DNA of 64,000 nucleotides, from positions 1 to 64,000 of the forward strand of contig JADJQH010000008.1 in the NCBI GenBank assembly GCA_016712865.1, given 5' to 3'. Both the position numbers and the translations under genes were made by a program. Each line of letters starts with the position of its first letter. Position 1 is the stretch's first letter. This DNA comes from Dokdonella sp. (GTDB taxonomy: Bacteria > Pseudomonadota > Gammaproteobacteria > Xanthomonadales > Rhodanobacteraceae). The notes below the pieces were generated by a model. The model did not search any database, was not told the origin of the DNA, and saw nothing but the letters and a program-made list of their open reading frames with translations. Below are positions 37,126-44,719 of the stretch, piece after piece.

Positions 37126-37517
37126 GTGATTGGGGATTGTCGCATGAACCGTCCATGGTGACGCGTCCAGTCGGCTTCCATGCCTCCTCCTCACGGTTTG
37201 CTCGGCATGCGCTTCAACGCATGCCGAAAGCGCAACCCGTTCGACCAGCTGAGCTACGGGCGCGTGATTGGGGATTGTCGCATGAACCATCCATGGTGGC
37301 GCGTCCAGTCGGAATTGCTGCGTGAACCATCCCTGGTGCAGCTTCCAGTCGGCATCCATGCCTCCTTCTCGCCATTTGCTTGGCATGCGCTTCAACGCAT
37401 GCCAAAAGCGCAAATCGCTCGACCTCGCGGCTTGCTCGGCATGCGCTTCAACGCATCCCGAAAGCGCAACCCGTTCGACCAGCTGAGCTACGGGCGCGTG
37501 ATTGGGGATTGTCGCAT
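37107..37517. repeat. Repeats containing the 5' end of tRNA-Arg plus hairpin units
   Basis: A 39-base block (CCAGCTGAGCTACGGGCGCG then TGATTGGGGATTGTCGCAT) occurs at 37107-37145, where it is the 5' end of the real tRNA and its flank, and identically at 37245-37283 and 37479-37517. Between them a hairpin GGCATGCGCTTCAACGCATG-CC occurs at 37204, 37382 and 37438 (the last with one mismatch), followed by AAAGCGCAA. A third motif, GAACC(G/A)TCC(A/C)TGGTG with CCAGTCGG, also recurs three times. The copies lack the anticodon and 3' half, so they are not functional tRNAs. No gene is supported in 36816-37048 or here. Confidence 0.85.
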
Positions 37518-37595
37518 AAACCCCCATCACACGCCCCGGCACGGACCCGGGTGCCGCGACAGCGAGGGTCGGAGTTGCCAGCCGGCGCACTCGCC

Positions 37596-39401
37596 CTATT
37601 CATCGAATCCATCGCAGAAAATGGTGTCGGCCTGGGCAACGCAGCCCAGCTGCGATTCATAGGCGCCGACGTCGCGCGGACCGAATGCGTTGGGCACGCC
37701 GGCCAGGTCCACGTCACGCGGATTGCCGTCCAGGTCGTACGCCCCTGCGGCTGGCGCGAAATCCATGCCGGGAGAACCGAAGGCAAGCCGGTAGTTGCGG
37801 CTGAGGCCGTCAACGAAGCTGGGCGTGGCCTGGAGGATGTTGGGCTGAACCGGAAGTCCACCGCTGTTGCTGGAGACGATGTACTCGAAGAAACCTTGCG
37901 GAAATTCGTCCACCGAGAAGGCAGGTACGAAGGGTTGCGCAATGATGAGATTGCCAAGCTCGATGTCGTTGCCGGTGCGCACCACGCTGCCGCCGATGGC
38001 GTTGTCGGCAATGGTGGTTCCGCGCAAGGTCAGGCCGTGGTCGCCTCCGGTTTGGATGAGGATCAAATCGCCTTCGGCCGAATTGTTCGCGATCAAGGCA
38101 TTGCGCACGTCGGCGTCGGTATCATCCAGGCGCAACATCTGCGCGGCGACGTTGTCGCGCATGTGCAAGCCGTAAATGCGCAGGAAGCTCTCTTTCCACA
38201 GCAACATCGTTGCGCCCTGGGTCGGTTGTCCGCTAGTGTCCTCGGCTACGTTGCGATCCAGGGTGTTGCACTCAAGCCCTTGCGCGCAGGCGACGGCCGG
38301 AGGCGACCCAGGTATCCCCGGGCAGCTTGCAGGATCGGTGTAGAGTCGTACGTCACCGCCGATGTCATCCAAACCAAGGTTGTAGTCATCGGTATCGGTG
38401 TGGATGGCGCTGCCCGTAGAAGCAATGTTGTCATCGATGCGGAACTGACTTGCGCAAAGGGTCGCGGCTTGCGGATGGTAGCCACTGAGGTCGAATACCA
38501 CGTTGGGCTGCACGTAGATGCCGCCGCCGGTGAGTGAGGCGGAGTTGTTTGAGATTTGAACGGGCTGTTGCGGGTCGGAGGTGAACAGGTGTGCATAGGC
38601 CTCATTCTCATTGTCGGGGCCGGCATTCACCGACAGCCCGCCACCGCGCGCTGCGTCATTGAACGAAATCACGCCGGCACCGTTGTAACCGGGCGAGCTG
38701 ATGCTGGCCTGTGCCGGTCCGATCACCTCGACGCCGCCGCCATAGCCGTCCAGCGCATGGTTGAACGCGATATAGGTCTGTGGTGAATCGATTCTCAGGT
38801 CCGCAGAGCCTTCCACGCGAATGCCGCCACCGGAAGTTTGCGCGGTGTTGTTGAGCACCAGCACGTCGTTGAGGATCGTCAGTACCGCCTGGCCACCCGT
38901 GCCACGGAAGTTGATGCCGGCACCATAGCCTGCCGAGTTCAACGAGATCGTGGATTTCTGGATGGTGAGATCCGCGCTACCGGCGTAGTCGATTCCACCG
39001 CCGTCGGCGTCGCCGCTGCGGCTGGCGCCACGGATGAACAGGTTCGACAACAGGACACTGGCATTGCCACGGAAGGCAAACACCGCAGCGCCGCCGTTGC
39101 CGGCGCCATTGATGGTGGTCAGTTCGTTCTCGACGTCAAAATCGCCGCAATCTTCGTACCCGCCCTGGATGATGACGGATTGGTCCTGTACCACGATGTG
39201 CTGGGCGGTGTAGGTGATGTTGCGAGCGATGATAATGCCGTCCGTTCCAGGTGCGGTCGCAGCCGCGTTGACTGCCGCCTGGATGCTGGTGAAGTCGCAG
39301 GCGCCATCGCCGCCCACCTCGAACACTTGGTACGCCGCGGCAGGTGAAGCCGCGAACACTGCTGCTGCAAGAAACAAACCCGCCACGCGCTGCCGCCACA
39401 T
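37596..39401 (-). CDS. Exported right-handed beta-helix protein (choice-of-anchor Q type) with IFCDGFDE tail
   Basis: 601 residues. Signal peptide VAGLFLAAAVFAASPAAA, then CDFTSIQAAVNAAATAPGTDGIIIARN, the usual entry to a parallel beta-helix. Many rungs follow with GGGI-, GAGI- and GGGV-type turns (DGGGIDYAGSADLTIQ, TSGGGIRVEGSADLRI, LTGGGIYVQPN). The C-terminus holds RDVDLAGVPNAFGPRDVGAYE, the choice-of-anchor Q signature, and ends CVAQADTIFCDGFDE, another I-F-x-x-G-F-acidic tail. Start ATG 39401 has GGGAGAG upstream; the longer open frame lacks a signal peptide at its start. Probably a secreted or surface protein, perhaps carbohydrate-binding; no lyase active site can be assigned. Confidence 0.86.
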   Translation of the reverse strand: MWRQRVAGLFLAAAVFAASPAAAYQVFEVGGDGACDFTSIQAAVNAAATAPGTDGIIIARNITYTAQHIVVQDQSVIIQGGYEDCGDFDVENELTTINGAGNGGAAVFAFRGNASVLLSNLFIRGASRSGDADGGGIDYAGSADLTIQKSTISLNSAGYGAGINFRGTGGQAVLTILNDVLVLNNTAQTSGGGIRVEGSADLRIDSPQTYIAFNHALDGYGGGVEVIGPAQASISSPGYNGAGVISFNDAARGGGLSVNAGPDNENEAYAHLFTSDPQQPVQISNNSASLTGGGIYVQPNVVFDLSGYHPQAATLCASQFRIDDNIASTGSAIHTDTDDYNLGLDDIGGDVRLYTDPASCPGIPGSPPAVACAQGLECNTLDRNVAEDTSGQPTQGATMLLWKESFLRIYGLHMRDNVAAQMLRLDDTDADVRNALIANNSAEGDLILIQTGGDHGLTLRGTTIADNAIGGSVVRTGNDIELGNLIIAQPFVPAFSVDEFPQGFFEYIVSSNSGGLPVQPNILQATPSFVDGLSRNYRLAFGSPGMDFAPAAGAYDLDGNPRDVDLAGVPNAFGPRDVGAYESQLGCVAQADTIFCDGFDE

Positions 39402-39620
39402 GATGTCTCTCCCGTTGCTGTCCTGATCACGGGTAACGCCCTTTGCTGGCAATTTGTGGCACGCCTCCGGAATTGACGGGCTGGATGGGTGGCCGGACGG
39501 GATCGGGCAGGGCATTGGCCTGGCTGGCTTGCCCTTCCGCGTTTCCGGTCGCGTGGCTATACTTCGGCGTCCATTCCGGCGTGCCGGCACTCCCGCGGGG
39601 CGCGCGCAAGAGGTGGTTCC

Positions 39621-40151
39621 GTGACCAATCCCGTACCCCAGACCGATGCGGTCTTTCTGAAGCATTTTGCCCAGCTCATCACTTTCCTGGTGGTCGTGTG
39701 CATCTTGCTGATCCTGTTGGGCGCCTACATCTACAGCCGGCATCCGTCGCCCGAGAATCCAGCCCAGGCCACGCTGGTTGACCAGCGCCTTGCCCCTGTC
39801 GGCGCGGTGTATGCCGGCGCCACGGGTCAGGCCGCCATCGAAGCCGCCGCTGCCGCTGCCAAGGCCGCCGCCGCATCCGCCGTGGCTTATGGCGGAACCC
39901 TCGATGGCAAGGTGATCTTCGACAGCCTGTGCAATGCCTGTCACGTATCCGGAGCGGGTGGCTCACCCACCATGAGCGACAAGGCCAACTGGGCGCCGCG
40001 CGTTGCCCAGGGCCTGGATACCCTGGTCAAGCACGCCACCGAAGGGTTCACCGGCAAGTCGGGCATGATGCCGGCCAAGGGCGGCAATCCTGCGTTGAGC
40101 GATGAACAGGTGCACGCCACCGTCGAGTGGATGATCAGCCAGGTCAAGTAA
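39621..40151 (+). CDS. Membrane-anchored cytochrome c5-type protein
   Basis: 176 residues. One N-terminal membrane helix (FAQLITFLVVVCILLILLGAYIY), an Ala-rich linker, then a class I cytochrome domain with the haem site SLCNACHVSG and the distal Met in KSGMMPAKGGNPALSDEQV. Such proteins carry electrons in the periplasm and are often found beside cytochrome oxidase or quinol oxidase genes, which are absent here. Start GTG 39621, preceded by AGAGG. An intrinsic terminator follows at 40180. Confidence 0.9.
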   Translation: MTNPVPQTDAVFLKHFAQLITFLVVVCILLILLGAYIYSRHPSPENPAQATLVDQRLAPVGAVYAGATGQAAIEAAAAAAKAAAASAVAYGGTLDGKVIFDSLCNACHVSGAGGSPTMSDKANWAPRVAQGLDTLVKHATEGFTGKSGMMPAKGGNPALSDEQVHATVEWMISQVK

Positions 40152-40179
40152 CCCAGCGCAGGCTTCTGGCCAGGGTCGA

Positions 40180-40212
40180 AAAGCGCCGCCTTCGGGCGGC
40201 GTTCTTGTTTTC
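40180..40212 (+). terminator. Intrinsic terminator after the cytochrome gene
   Basis: CGCCGCC-TTCG-GGCGGCG, a seven-base GC stem with a TTCG loop, followed by TTCTTGTTTTC. It is 28 bases past the cytochrome stop. Confidence 0.85.
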
Positions 40213-40270
40213 AGCAGTGCAGCGATTTCGCCGTGAAGGGGCGGCGCAACGTTTGGCGGGCATCCTCGAT

Positions 40271-40287
40271 TGCACTTTGGTGGTGCA
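40271..40287 (+). promoter_or_regulatory. NtrC-binding site (UAS1) of glnA
   Basis: TGCACTTTGGTGGTGCA matches the NtrC consensus TGCACY-N5-GGTGCA at every fixed position. It lies about 105 bases upstream of the sigma-54 promoter, the usual enhancer distance. Confidence 0.88.
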
Positions 40288-40301
40288 ACATAAACGCGAA
40301 A

Positions 40302-40315
40302 TGCACCAGGGTGCG
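40302..40315 (+). promoter_or_regulatory. Secondary NtrC-like site of glnA
   Basis: TGCACC and GGTGCG half-sites are present but only two bases apart, not the standard five. It is 30 bases from UAS1, about three helical turns, so it could take a second NtrC dimer with weaker affinity. Confidence 0.45.
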
Positions 40316-40390
40316 CCATATCAACCGGTGCGCACGGCTGGGTGTTGTTCCAACTCCTTGATCATTTGGATATTTATGGCGCGCTGGTGC

Positions 40391-40409
40391 TTGGCATGGC
40401 CGTTGCTAT
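40391..40409 (+). promoter_or_regulatory. Sigma-54 promoter of glnA
   Basis: TTGGCATGGCCGTTGCTAT fits the -24/-12 consensus: GG at -24, GC at -12, ten bases between. It is 34 bases upstream of the glnA ATG. With the NtrC site it shows nitrogen-controlled transcription of glnA. Confidence 0.9.
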
Positions 40410-40442
40410 GTTCTTTCGGACCCATTCCCCAACGAGGTAGCC

Positions 40443-41855
40443 ATGACCGCCGTCGCCAAGGTTCTCAAGCTCATCAAGGACAACAACATCACCTACGTCG
40501 ACCTGCGTTTTGCCGACGTGCGTGGCGTCCATCAGCACATCACCTTTCCGGCCTCCACCATCGACGAGTCAACCTTCGAGGACGGCAAGATGTTCGATGG
40601 CTCCTCGATCTCGGGCTGGAAGGGCATCAATGAGTCCGACATGGTGCTGATGCCGGATGCGGAAACCGCCGTGATCGACCCGTTCATGGCCGATCCGACC
40701 ATCATCCTCAATTGCGACGTGCTTGAACCCAACACCATGCAGGCCTACTCGCGCGATCCGCGTTCGCTGGCCAAGCGTGCCGAGGCCTACCTCAAATCCA
40801 CCGGCATTGCCGATACCGCGTTCTTCGGGCCGGAACCGGAGTTCTTCGTGTTCGATTCCGTGCGCTTCCAGAACGACATGGGCAAATCCTTCTTCGAGAT
40901 CGAGTCGCAAGAGGCGGCGTGGTCTTCGGGCAAGCGTTACGAGGAAGGCAACAGCGGCCATCGTCCGGTGGTGAAGGGCGGCTATTTCCCGGCACCGCCG
41001 GTGGACGCACTTCAGGACCTGCGCGCCGAGATGTGCAACGTGCTGACCGAAATCGGCCAGACCATCGAAGTACACCATCACGAAGTCGGCAATGCCGGCC
41101 AGTGCGAGATTGGTGCGCGCTTCAATACCCTGGTGCGCAAGGCCGACGAACTGCTGATGCTCAAGTACGTGGTCAAGAACGTCGCCCATCGCAACGGCAA
41201 GACCGCAACCTTCATGCCCAAGCCCCTGGTCGGTGACAACGGGTCCGGCATGCATGTCCACCAGTCCTTGTCCAAGGGTGGCGTCAACCTGTTCTCGGGC
41301 GACCTCTACGGCGGCCTGTCACAGACTGCACTTTGGTACATTGGCGGCATCTTCAAGCACGCCCGCGCGATCAACGCTTTCGCCAATTCCACCACCAACA
41401 GCTACAAGCGACTGGTGCCCGGATTCGAGGCGCCGGTCATGCTGGCCTACTCCGCGCGCAATCGCTCGGCCAGCTGCCGCATCCCGTTCGTGACCAATCC
41501 CAAGGGGCGTCGCATCGAAATCCGCTTCCCGGATCCGATGAACTCCGGATACCTCACCTTCTCCGCGCTGCTCATGGCGGGCATCGACGGCATCCTCAAC
41601 AAGATCGATCCGGGCGCACCTTCGGACAAGGATCTCTACGACCTGCCGCCGGAAGAGGAAAAGAACATTCCGCAGGTCTGCTCCAGCCTGGACCAGGCGC
41701 TGGAGGCGCTCGACAAGGATCGCGGATTCCTCAAGGCCGGTGGCGTCTTCTCGGACGACCTGATCGATGCCTACATCGAGCTCAAGATGGGCGAGGTGAC
41801 CCGTTACCGCGCGGCCGCGCATCCGCTCGAGTTCCAGATGTACTACTCGGGCTGA
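40443..41855 (+). CDS. Glutamine synthetase type I
   Basis: 470 residues, the standard GSI-beta length; makes glutamine from glutamate, ammonia and ATP. Motifs in order: [33 protein letters not shown] (active-site Asp region), [48 protein letters not shown] (ATP site), and [12 protein letters not shown]. The adenylylation Tyr lies in [11 protein letters not shown], so activity control by GlnE is expected. Regulation is well marked: NtrC site, sigma-54 promoter, and a terminator stem after the stop. The start is the usual one, with a purine-rich ACGAGG shortly upstream. Confidence 0.98.
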   Translation: MTAVAKVLKLIKDNNITYVDLRFADVRGVHQHITFPASTIDESTFEDGKMFDGSSISGWKGINESDMVLMPDAETAVIDPFMADPTIILNCDVLEPNTMQAYSRDPRSLAKRAEAYLKSTGIADTAFFGPEPEFFVFDSVRFQNDMGKSFFEIESQEAAWSSGKRYEEGNSGHRPVVKGGYFPAPPVDALQDLRAEMCNVLTEIGQTIEVHHHEVGNAGQCEIGARFNTLVRKADELLMLKYVVKNVAHRNGKTATFMPKPLVGDNGSGMHVHQSLSKGGVNLFSGDLYGGLSQTALWYIGGIFKHARAINAFANSTTNSYKRLVPGFEAPVMLAYSARNRSASCRIPFVTNPKGRRIEIRFPDPMNSGYLTFSALLMAGIDGILNKIDPGAPSDKDLYDLPPEEEKNIPQVCSSLDQALEALDKDRGFLKAGGVFSDDLIDAYIELKMGEVTRYRAAAHPLEFQMYYSG

Positions 41856-41862
41856 CGGCTGC

Positions 41863-41895
41863 CACCACCCGGCCTGCGCTTGCGGCCGGGTGGTG
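41863..41895. terminator. Stem-loop after glnA
   Basis: CACCACCCGGCC pairs perfectly with GGCCGGGTGGTG (12 bases, nine-base loop), eight bases after the glnA stop and just before the stop of the opposing acpH gene. No T run follows on the plus strand, so termination may be partly Rho-dependent or bidirectional. Confidence 0.6.
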
Positions 41896-41900
41896 ACGCC

Positions 41901-42491
41901 TCACGCGCGATAGTCTTCGCGCCAGTCCTGGCTGAATTCCACCAGCTGCGGAAAGAAAGCCTCGAAGGTTTGCGCCAGCTCGTCTTCCAGGCGCGAGATC
42001 TCAAGCAGGCCCCGCGCCAGCGGGTTTGATCGCTGCAGGCGTGATCCAACGCCGGACAACACTTCGCTGATCATCTCGCGTTCCGCATAGGCGGCCGGCA
42101 GGTGTCGCGCATGCAGGTAGCGGCTGAGGCGACGCAGGGCTTCGGGCAATTCATCATCGTGCTGCCGCAACAATTGCGTCACGCCATCGCTGAACTGCGC
42201 CAGCGGCGTCGGTGACCAACGCGAAAAATCGCGGGCCAGCAGGTGATCGAACCAGATGTCGATGAGGATACCTGCGTAGCGGCGATAGGGAGGCTCGAAG
42301 GCCGCCTTCAGTGAGCGTACCTCGGGGTGTTGATCGGTGTAACTGTCGATTGCCCGATGCAAGGCGATGCCCTTGCGCACGTCGACGGGTACCGAGGAGT
42401 CGATGGCGCCGCGCACGAAATCACCCATCAAGCCGCCCAGCCGGAGTCCGTGCTCCGGTCCGGCCAACAGGGCGTGGGCGAGATGATTCAT
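41901..42491 (-). CDS. Acyl carrier protein phosphodiesterase (AcpH)
   Basis: 196 residues, the family length. MNHLAHALLAG at the start, GGLMGDFVRG, HRAIDSYTDQHPEV (metal-binding His and Asp), RYAGILIDIWFDHLLARDF, all typical of AcpH/DUF479, an HD-like phosphodiesterase that removes the 4'-phosphopantetheine arm from acyl carrier protein. It converges on glnA and diverges from the hydrolase-zapE pair with 43 bases between starts. Confidence 0.93.
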   Translation of the reverse strand: MNHLAHALLAGPEHGLRLGGLMGDFVRGAIDSSVPVDVRKGIALHRAIDSYTDQHPEVRSLKAAFEPPYRRYAGILIDIWFDHLLARDFSRWSPTPLAQFSDGVTQLLRQHDDELPEALRRLSRYLHARHLPAAYAEREMISEVLSGVGSRLQRSNPLARGLLEISRLEDELAQTFEAFFPQLVEFSQDWREDYRA

Positions 42492-42534
42492 GCGACGGCA
42501 CGGTGCGTGGAAGCCTTCACGGTATCATGCGCGC

Positions 42535-43230
42535 ATGACCTCGACGATCCGTGCCGACGTACCCGCCACCTTTCCCGCCGAATCCGCAACATTCCTGCTG
42601 CACGGCCCGGTTGGCGCGCTTGAAGTTGCCTGTGAGCCTGCCGATTCCGAAAGCGAAGCGCGTGATGGCATCGCCGTCATCTGCCATCCGCATCCCTTGC
42701 ATGGCGGCACCATGCACAACAAGGTGGTCACCATCACCGAACGCGCTCTGCGCGAGCTGGGCCTGGACACCGTGCGCTTCAACTTTCGCGGAATCGGAAG
42801 CTCCGCAGGCACATTTGATGACGGCGAGGGGGAAAGCGAAGATCTTGCCTGCGTGGTCGATTGGGCGCGTCGCGTGCGGCCGGGTGCCGATCTCTGGCTG
42901 GCGGGATTCTCGTTTGGCAGCTATGTCGCCTTGCGCAATGCCCGGCGACTCGATGCCGATGCGCTGATAACCATCGCACCACCGGTGGGACGCTGGCAGT
43001 TTGAAACCATCGAGCTTCCGGATTGTCCGTGGCTCGTCGTGCAGGGAGAGGAAGACGAGATAGTCGATGCGAACGCGGTGTTTGAATGGATCGATCAGCT
43101 TGACGTTTCCCCACAATTGGTGCGCATGCCCGAGACCAGCCACTTCTTCCATCGCCGCCTGATGGACCTGCGTGGCGCCATCAAGAACGGCATGCGGGAA
43201 TACCTCCCCGCGCCACGCCATCAGGCATGA
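42535..43230 (+). CDS. Alpha/beta hydrolase (YfhR/Xaa-Pro dipeptidyl-type small hydrolase)
   Basis: 231 residues. ICHPHPLHGGTMHNKV is the oxyanion-region motif of the small alpha/beta hydrolases, then VRFNFRGIGSSAG. The nucleophile elbow is LAGFSFGSYVAL (GFSFG). The acid is in VVQGEEDEIVD and the catalytic His in ETSHFFHRRL. Natural substrate unknown; probably a cytosolic esterase or acyl hydrolase. ATG 42535 is chosen since the frame upstream overlaps the divergent acpH start. Its stop overlaps the zapE start as ATGA, so the two are co-translated. Confidence 0.88.
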   Translation: MTSTIRADVPATFPAESATFLLHGPVGALEVACEPADSESEARDGIAVICHPHPLHGGTMHNKVVTITERALRELGLDTVRFNFRGIGSSAGTFDDGEGESEDLACVVDWARRVRPGADLWLAGFSFGSYVALRNARRLDADALITIAPPVGRWQFETIELPDCPWLVVQGEEDEIVDANAVFEWIDQLDVSPQLVRMPETSHFFHRRLMDLRGAIKNGMREYLPAPRHQA

Positions 43231-44321
43231 GTCCCCCGTCCATGGTGCCGAGCCAGCGCTACGCACAAGGCGTTGCCGAACGGCAGTGGCAATCCGATCC
43301 GGCCCAGCAGGATGTGCTGGTCGCCCTGGATCGAATTCACACGGAATTGCTCGCAGCATCACCGCCCGCGTTCTGGCAGAGGGTGCTCGGGGCAAGGCAG
43401 GCCGCGGTGCGCGGTTTGTATCTGTGGGGCAGCGTGGGCCGCGGCAAGACTTTCCTGATGGACCTTTTTTTTGACGGCTTGCCGGTCGAAGCGAAAACCC
43501 GTGTCCATTTCCATCGCTTCATGCAGGGCATCCATGCCGAGCTGCGCTCCCTCTCGGGGCAGTCCGATCCATTGCGCACGGTTGCAGAAAGGATTGCCGC
43601 GAAAACCCGCGTGTTGTGCCTGGACGAGTTTTTCGTGCTCGACATCGGTGATGCCATGATTCTCGGCAATCTGCTCAAGGCGTTGTTTGCCAACGGCGTG
43701 TGCCTGCTCACCACATCCAACACCGCGCCTGCGAACCTGTATCGCAATGGCCTGCAACGTGATCGCTTCCTGCCGGCCATTGCCCTGATTGAACAACACT
43801 GCGAAGTCATCGAAATGGTTTCACCGACGGACTGGCGACTGCGCGCCTTGAAGCAGGCACCTGTCTACCTGGTTCCTCCGGATGCCCATGCGGAGCGCGC
43901 ATTGCTGGCCATCTTCCATCGCGTTGCACATGGGCACGAGCGAGAGAATTTCATCCTCGACATCAACGAACGTCCGGTGCATGTGAAGCGCGAAGGCGAT
44001 GGTGCCGTCTGGTTTGATTTCGAAGCCATCTGCGAAGGGCCGCGCGGAGTGGCCGACTACATCTACCTTGCGCGCTCCTACCACACGGTATTGATCTCCG
44101 GAGTCCCGCAGTTCACGCCACAGACCGAAGATGCCGCGCAGCGCTTTGTCGAGTTGGTCGACGAGTTGTATGACCGTGGCGTCAAGCTGGTGCTGTCGGC
44201 GGCGCTGCCGATTGTCGAGCTGTACGACGGCAATCGCCATCGGGCAGTGTTTGCGCGCACCGAATCGCGCCTGATTGAAATGCAGAGCGAGGACTACCTG
44301 GGCCGCGAGCATCTCGGCTGA
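43227..44321 (+). CDS. ZapE (AFG1-like) cell-division ATPase
   Basis: 364 residues. Walker A LWGSVGRGKTFLMDLFF, Walker B RVLCLDEFFVLDIGDAMIL, sensor region CLLTTSNTAPANLYRNGLQRDRFLP, and FEAICEGPRGVADYIYLA, all characteristic of the ZapE/AFG1 family. In E. coli ZapE acts on FtsZ at the constricting septum. N-terminal RYAQGVAERQWQSDPAQQDVL is normal for the family. Translationally coupled to the hydrolase gene through ATGA. Confidence 0.95.
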   Translation: MSPPSMVPSQRYAQGVAERQWQSDPAQQDVLVALDRIHTELLAASPPAFWQRVLGARQAAVRGLYLWGSVGRGKTFLMDLFFDGLPVEAKTRVHFHRFMQGIHAELRSLSGQSDPLRTVAERIAAKTRVLCLDEFFVLDIGDAMILGNLLKALFANGVCLLTTSNTAPANLYRNGLQRDRFLPAIALIEQHCEVIEMVSPTDWRLRALKQAPVYLVPPDAHAERALLAIFHRVAHGHERENFILDINERPVHVKREGDGAVWFDFEAICEGPRGVADYIYLARSYHTVLISGVPQFTPQTEDAAQRFVELVDELYDRGVKLVLSAALPIVELYDGNRHRAVFARTESRLIEMQSEDYLGREHLG

Positions 44322-44413
44322 GCGAGGTCGGGTTGAAACCTGACGCAAGGCTGAAGAAGTGCCGCTCCTCCTGAGTCGGTCGATGGATGTACGTGTAGTA
44401 CCTTGATTCCGAT

Positions 44414-44442
44414 CATGGTTCGACGGGCTCACCACGAACGGT
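44414..44442 (-). repeat. Dispersed GTTCGTGGTGAGC element, inverted copy
   Basis: CATGGTTCGACGGGCTCACC followed by ACGAACGGT, the reverse complement of the elements at 14871-14901 and 29779-29811. It directly precedes REPIN copy C in the zapE-M20 gap. Confidence 0.8.
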
Positions 44443-44447
44443 ACCTA

Positions 44448-44560
44448 CGGAAGGTCTGATCAAGTATTGTCGCGAGCAAGCTCGCTCCCACAAAATCAAG
44501 CAATGGTGGGAGCGAGCTTGCTCGCGACGAATGAGTTCCGTACTTGTTCAGAGTTTCCCT
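44448..44560. repeat. REPIN copy C, with inverted loop
   Basis: The same outer arms (GGAAGGTCTGATCAAG on the left, CGTACTTGTTCAGAGTTTCC on the right) and the same two REP cores as copy A, in the same orientation, but the 14-base loop reads AAAATCAAGCAATG, the exact reverse complement of that in copies A and B. The inner segment has thus flipped between the arms. Confidence 0.88.
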
Positions 44561-44619
44561 ACTTGCTCAACGTTGCCAAAATCAGCACAAAGCGACCTCG
44601 TGCCTGATGCCGATGCTGC

Positions 44620-44643
44620 TGTAGGTCGGGCTTCAGCCCGACA
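44620..44643. repeat. Single REP-like hairpin (GTAGGTCGGGCTTCAGCCCGAC)
   Basis: TGTCGGGCTGAA-type hairpin: GTCGGGC-TTCA-GCCCGAC, a perfect seven-base stem inside TGTAGG...ACA. This is a common proteobacterial REP type, different from the rayT-linked REPs here. It lies about 80 bases before the M20 gene. Confidence 0.65.
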
Positions 44644-44719
44644 CAAGTTTGGCGCGAGGCGACTGCTTGCATCGTGACCCTGCTTGGGTTTGACTGCGCG
44701 TTCAATTCCGGAGGACAAC

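Noticed and set aside
37107-37517. Possible CRISPR array
   Set aside because: Repeats are few, unequally spaced (138 and 234 bases), contain tRNA sequence, and no cas gene is near.
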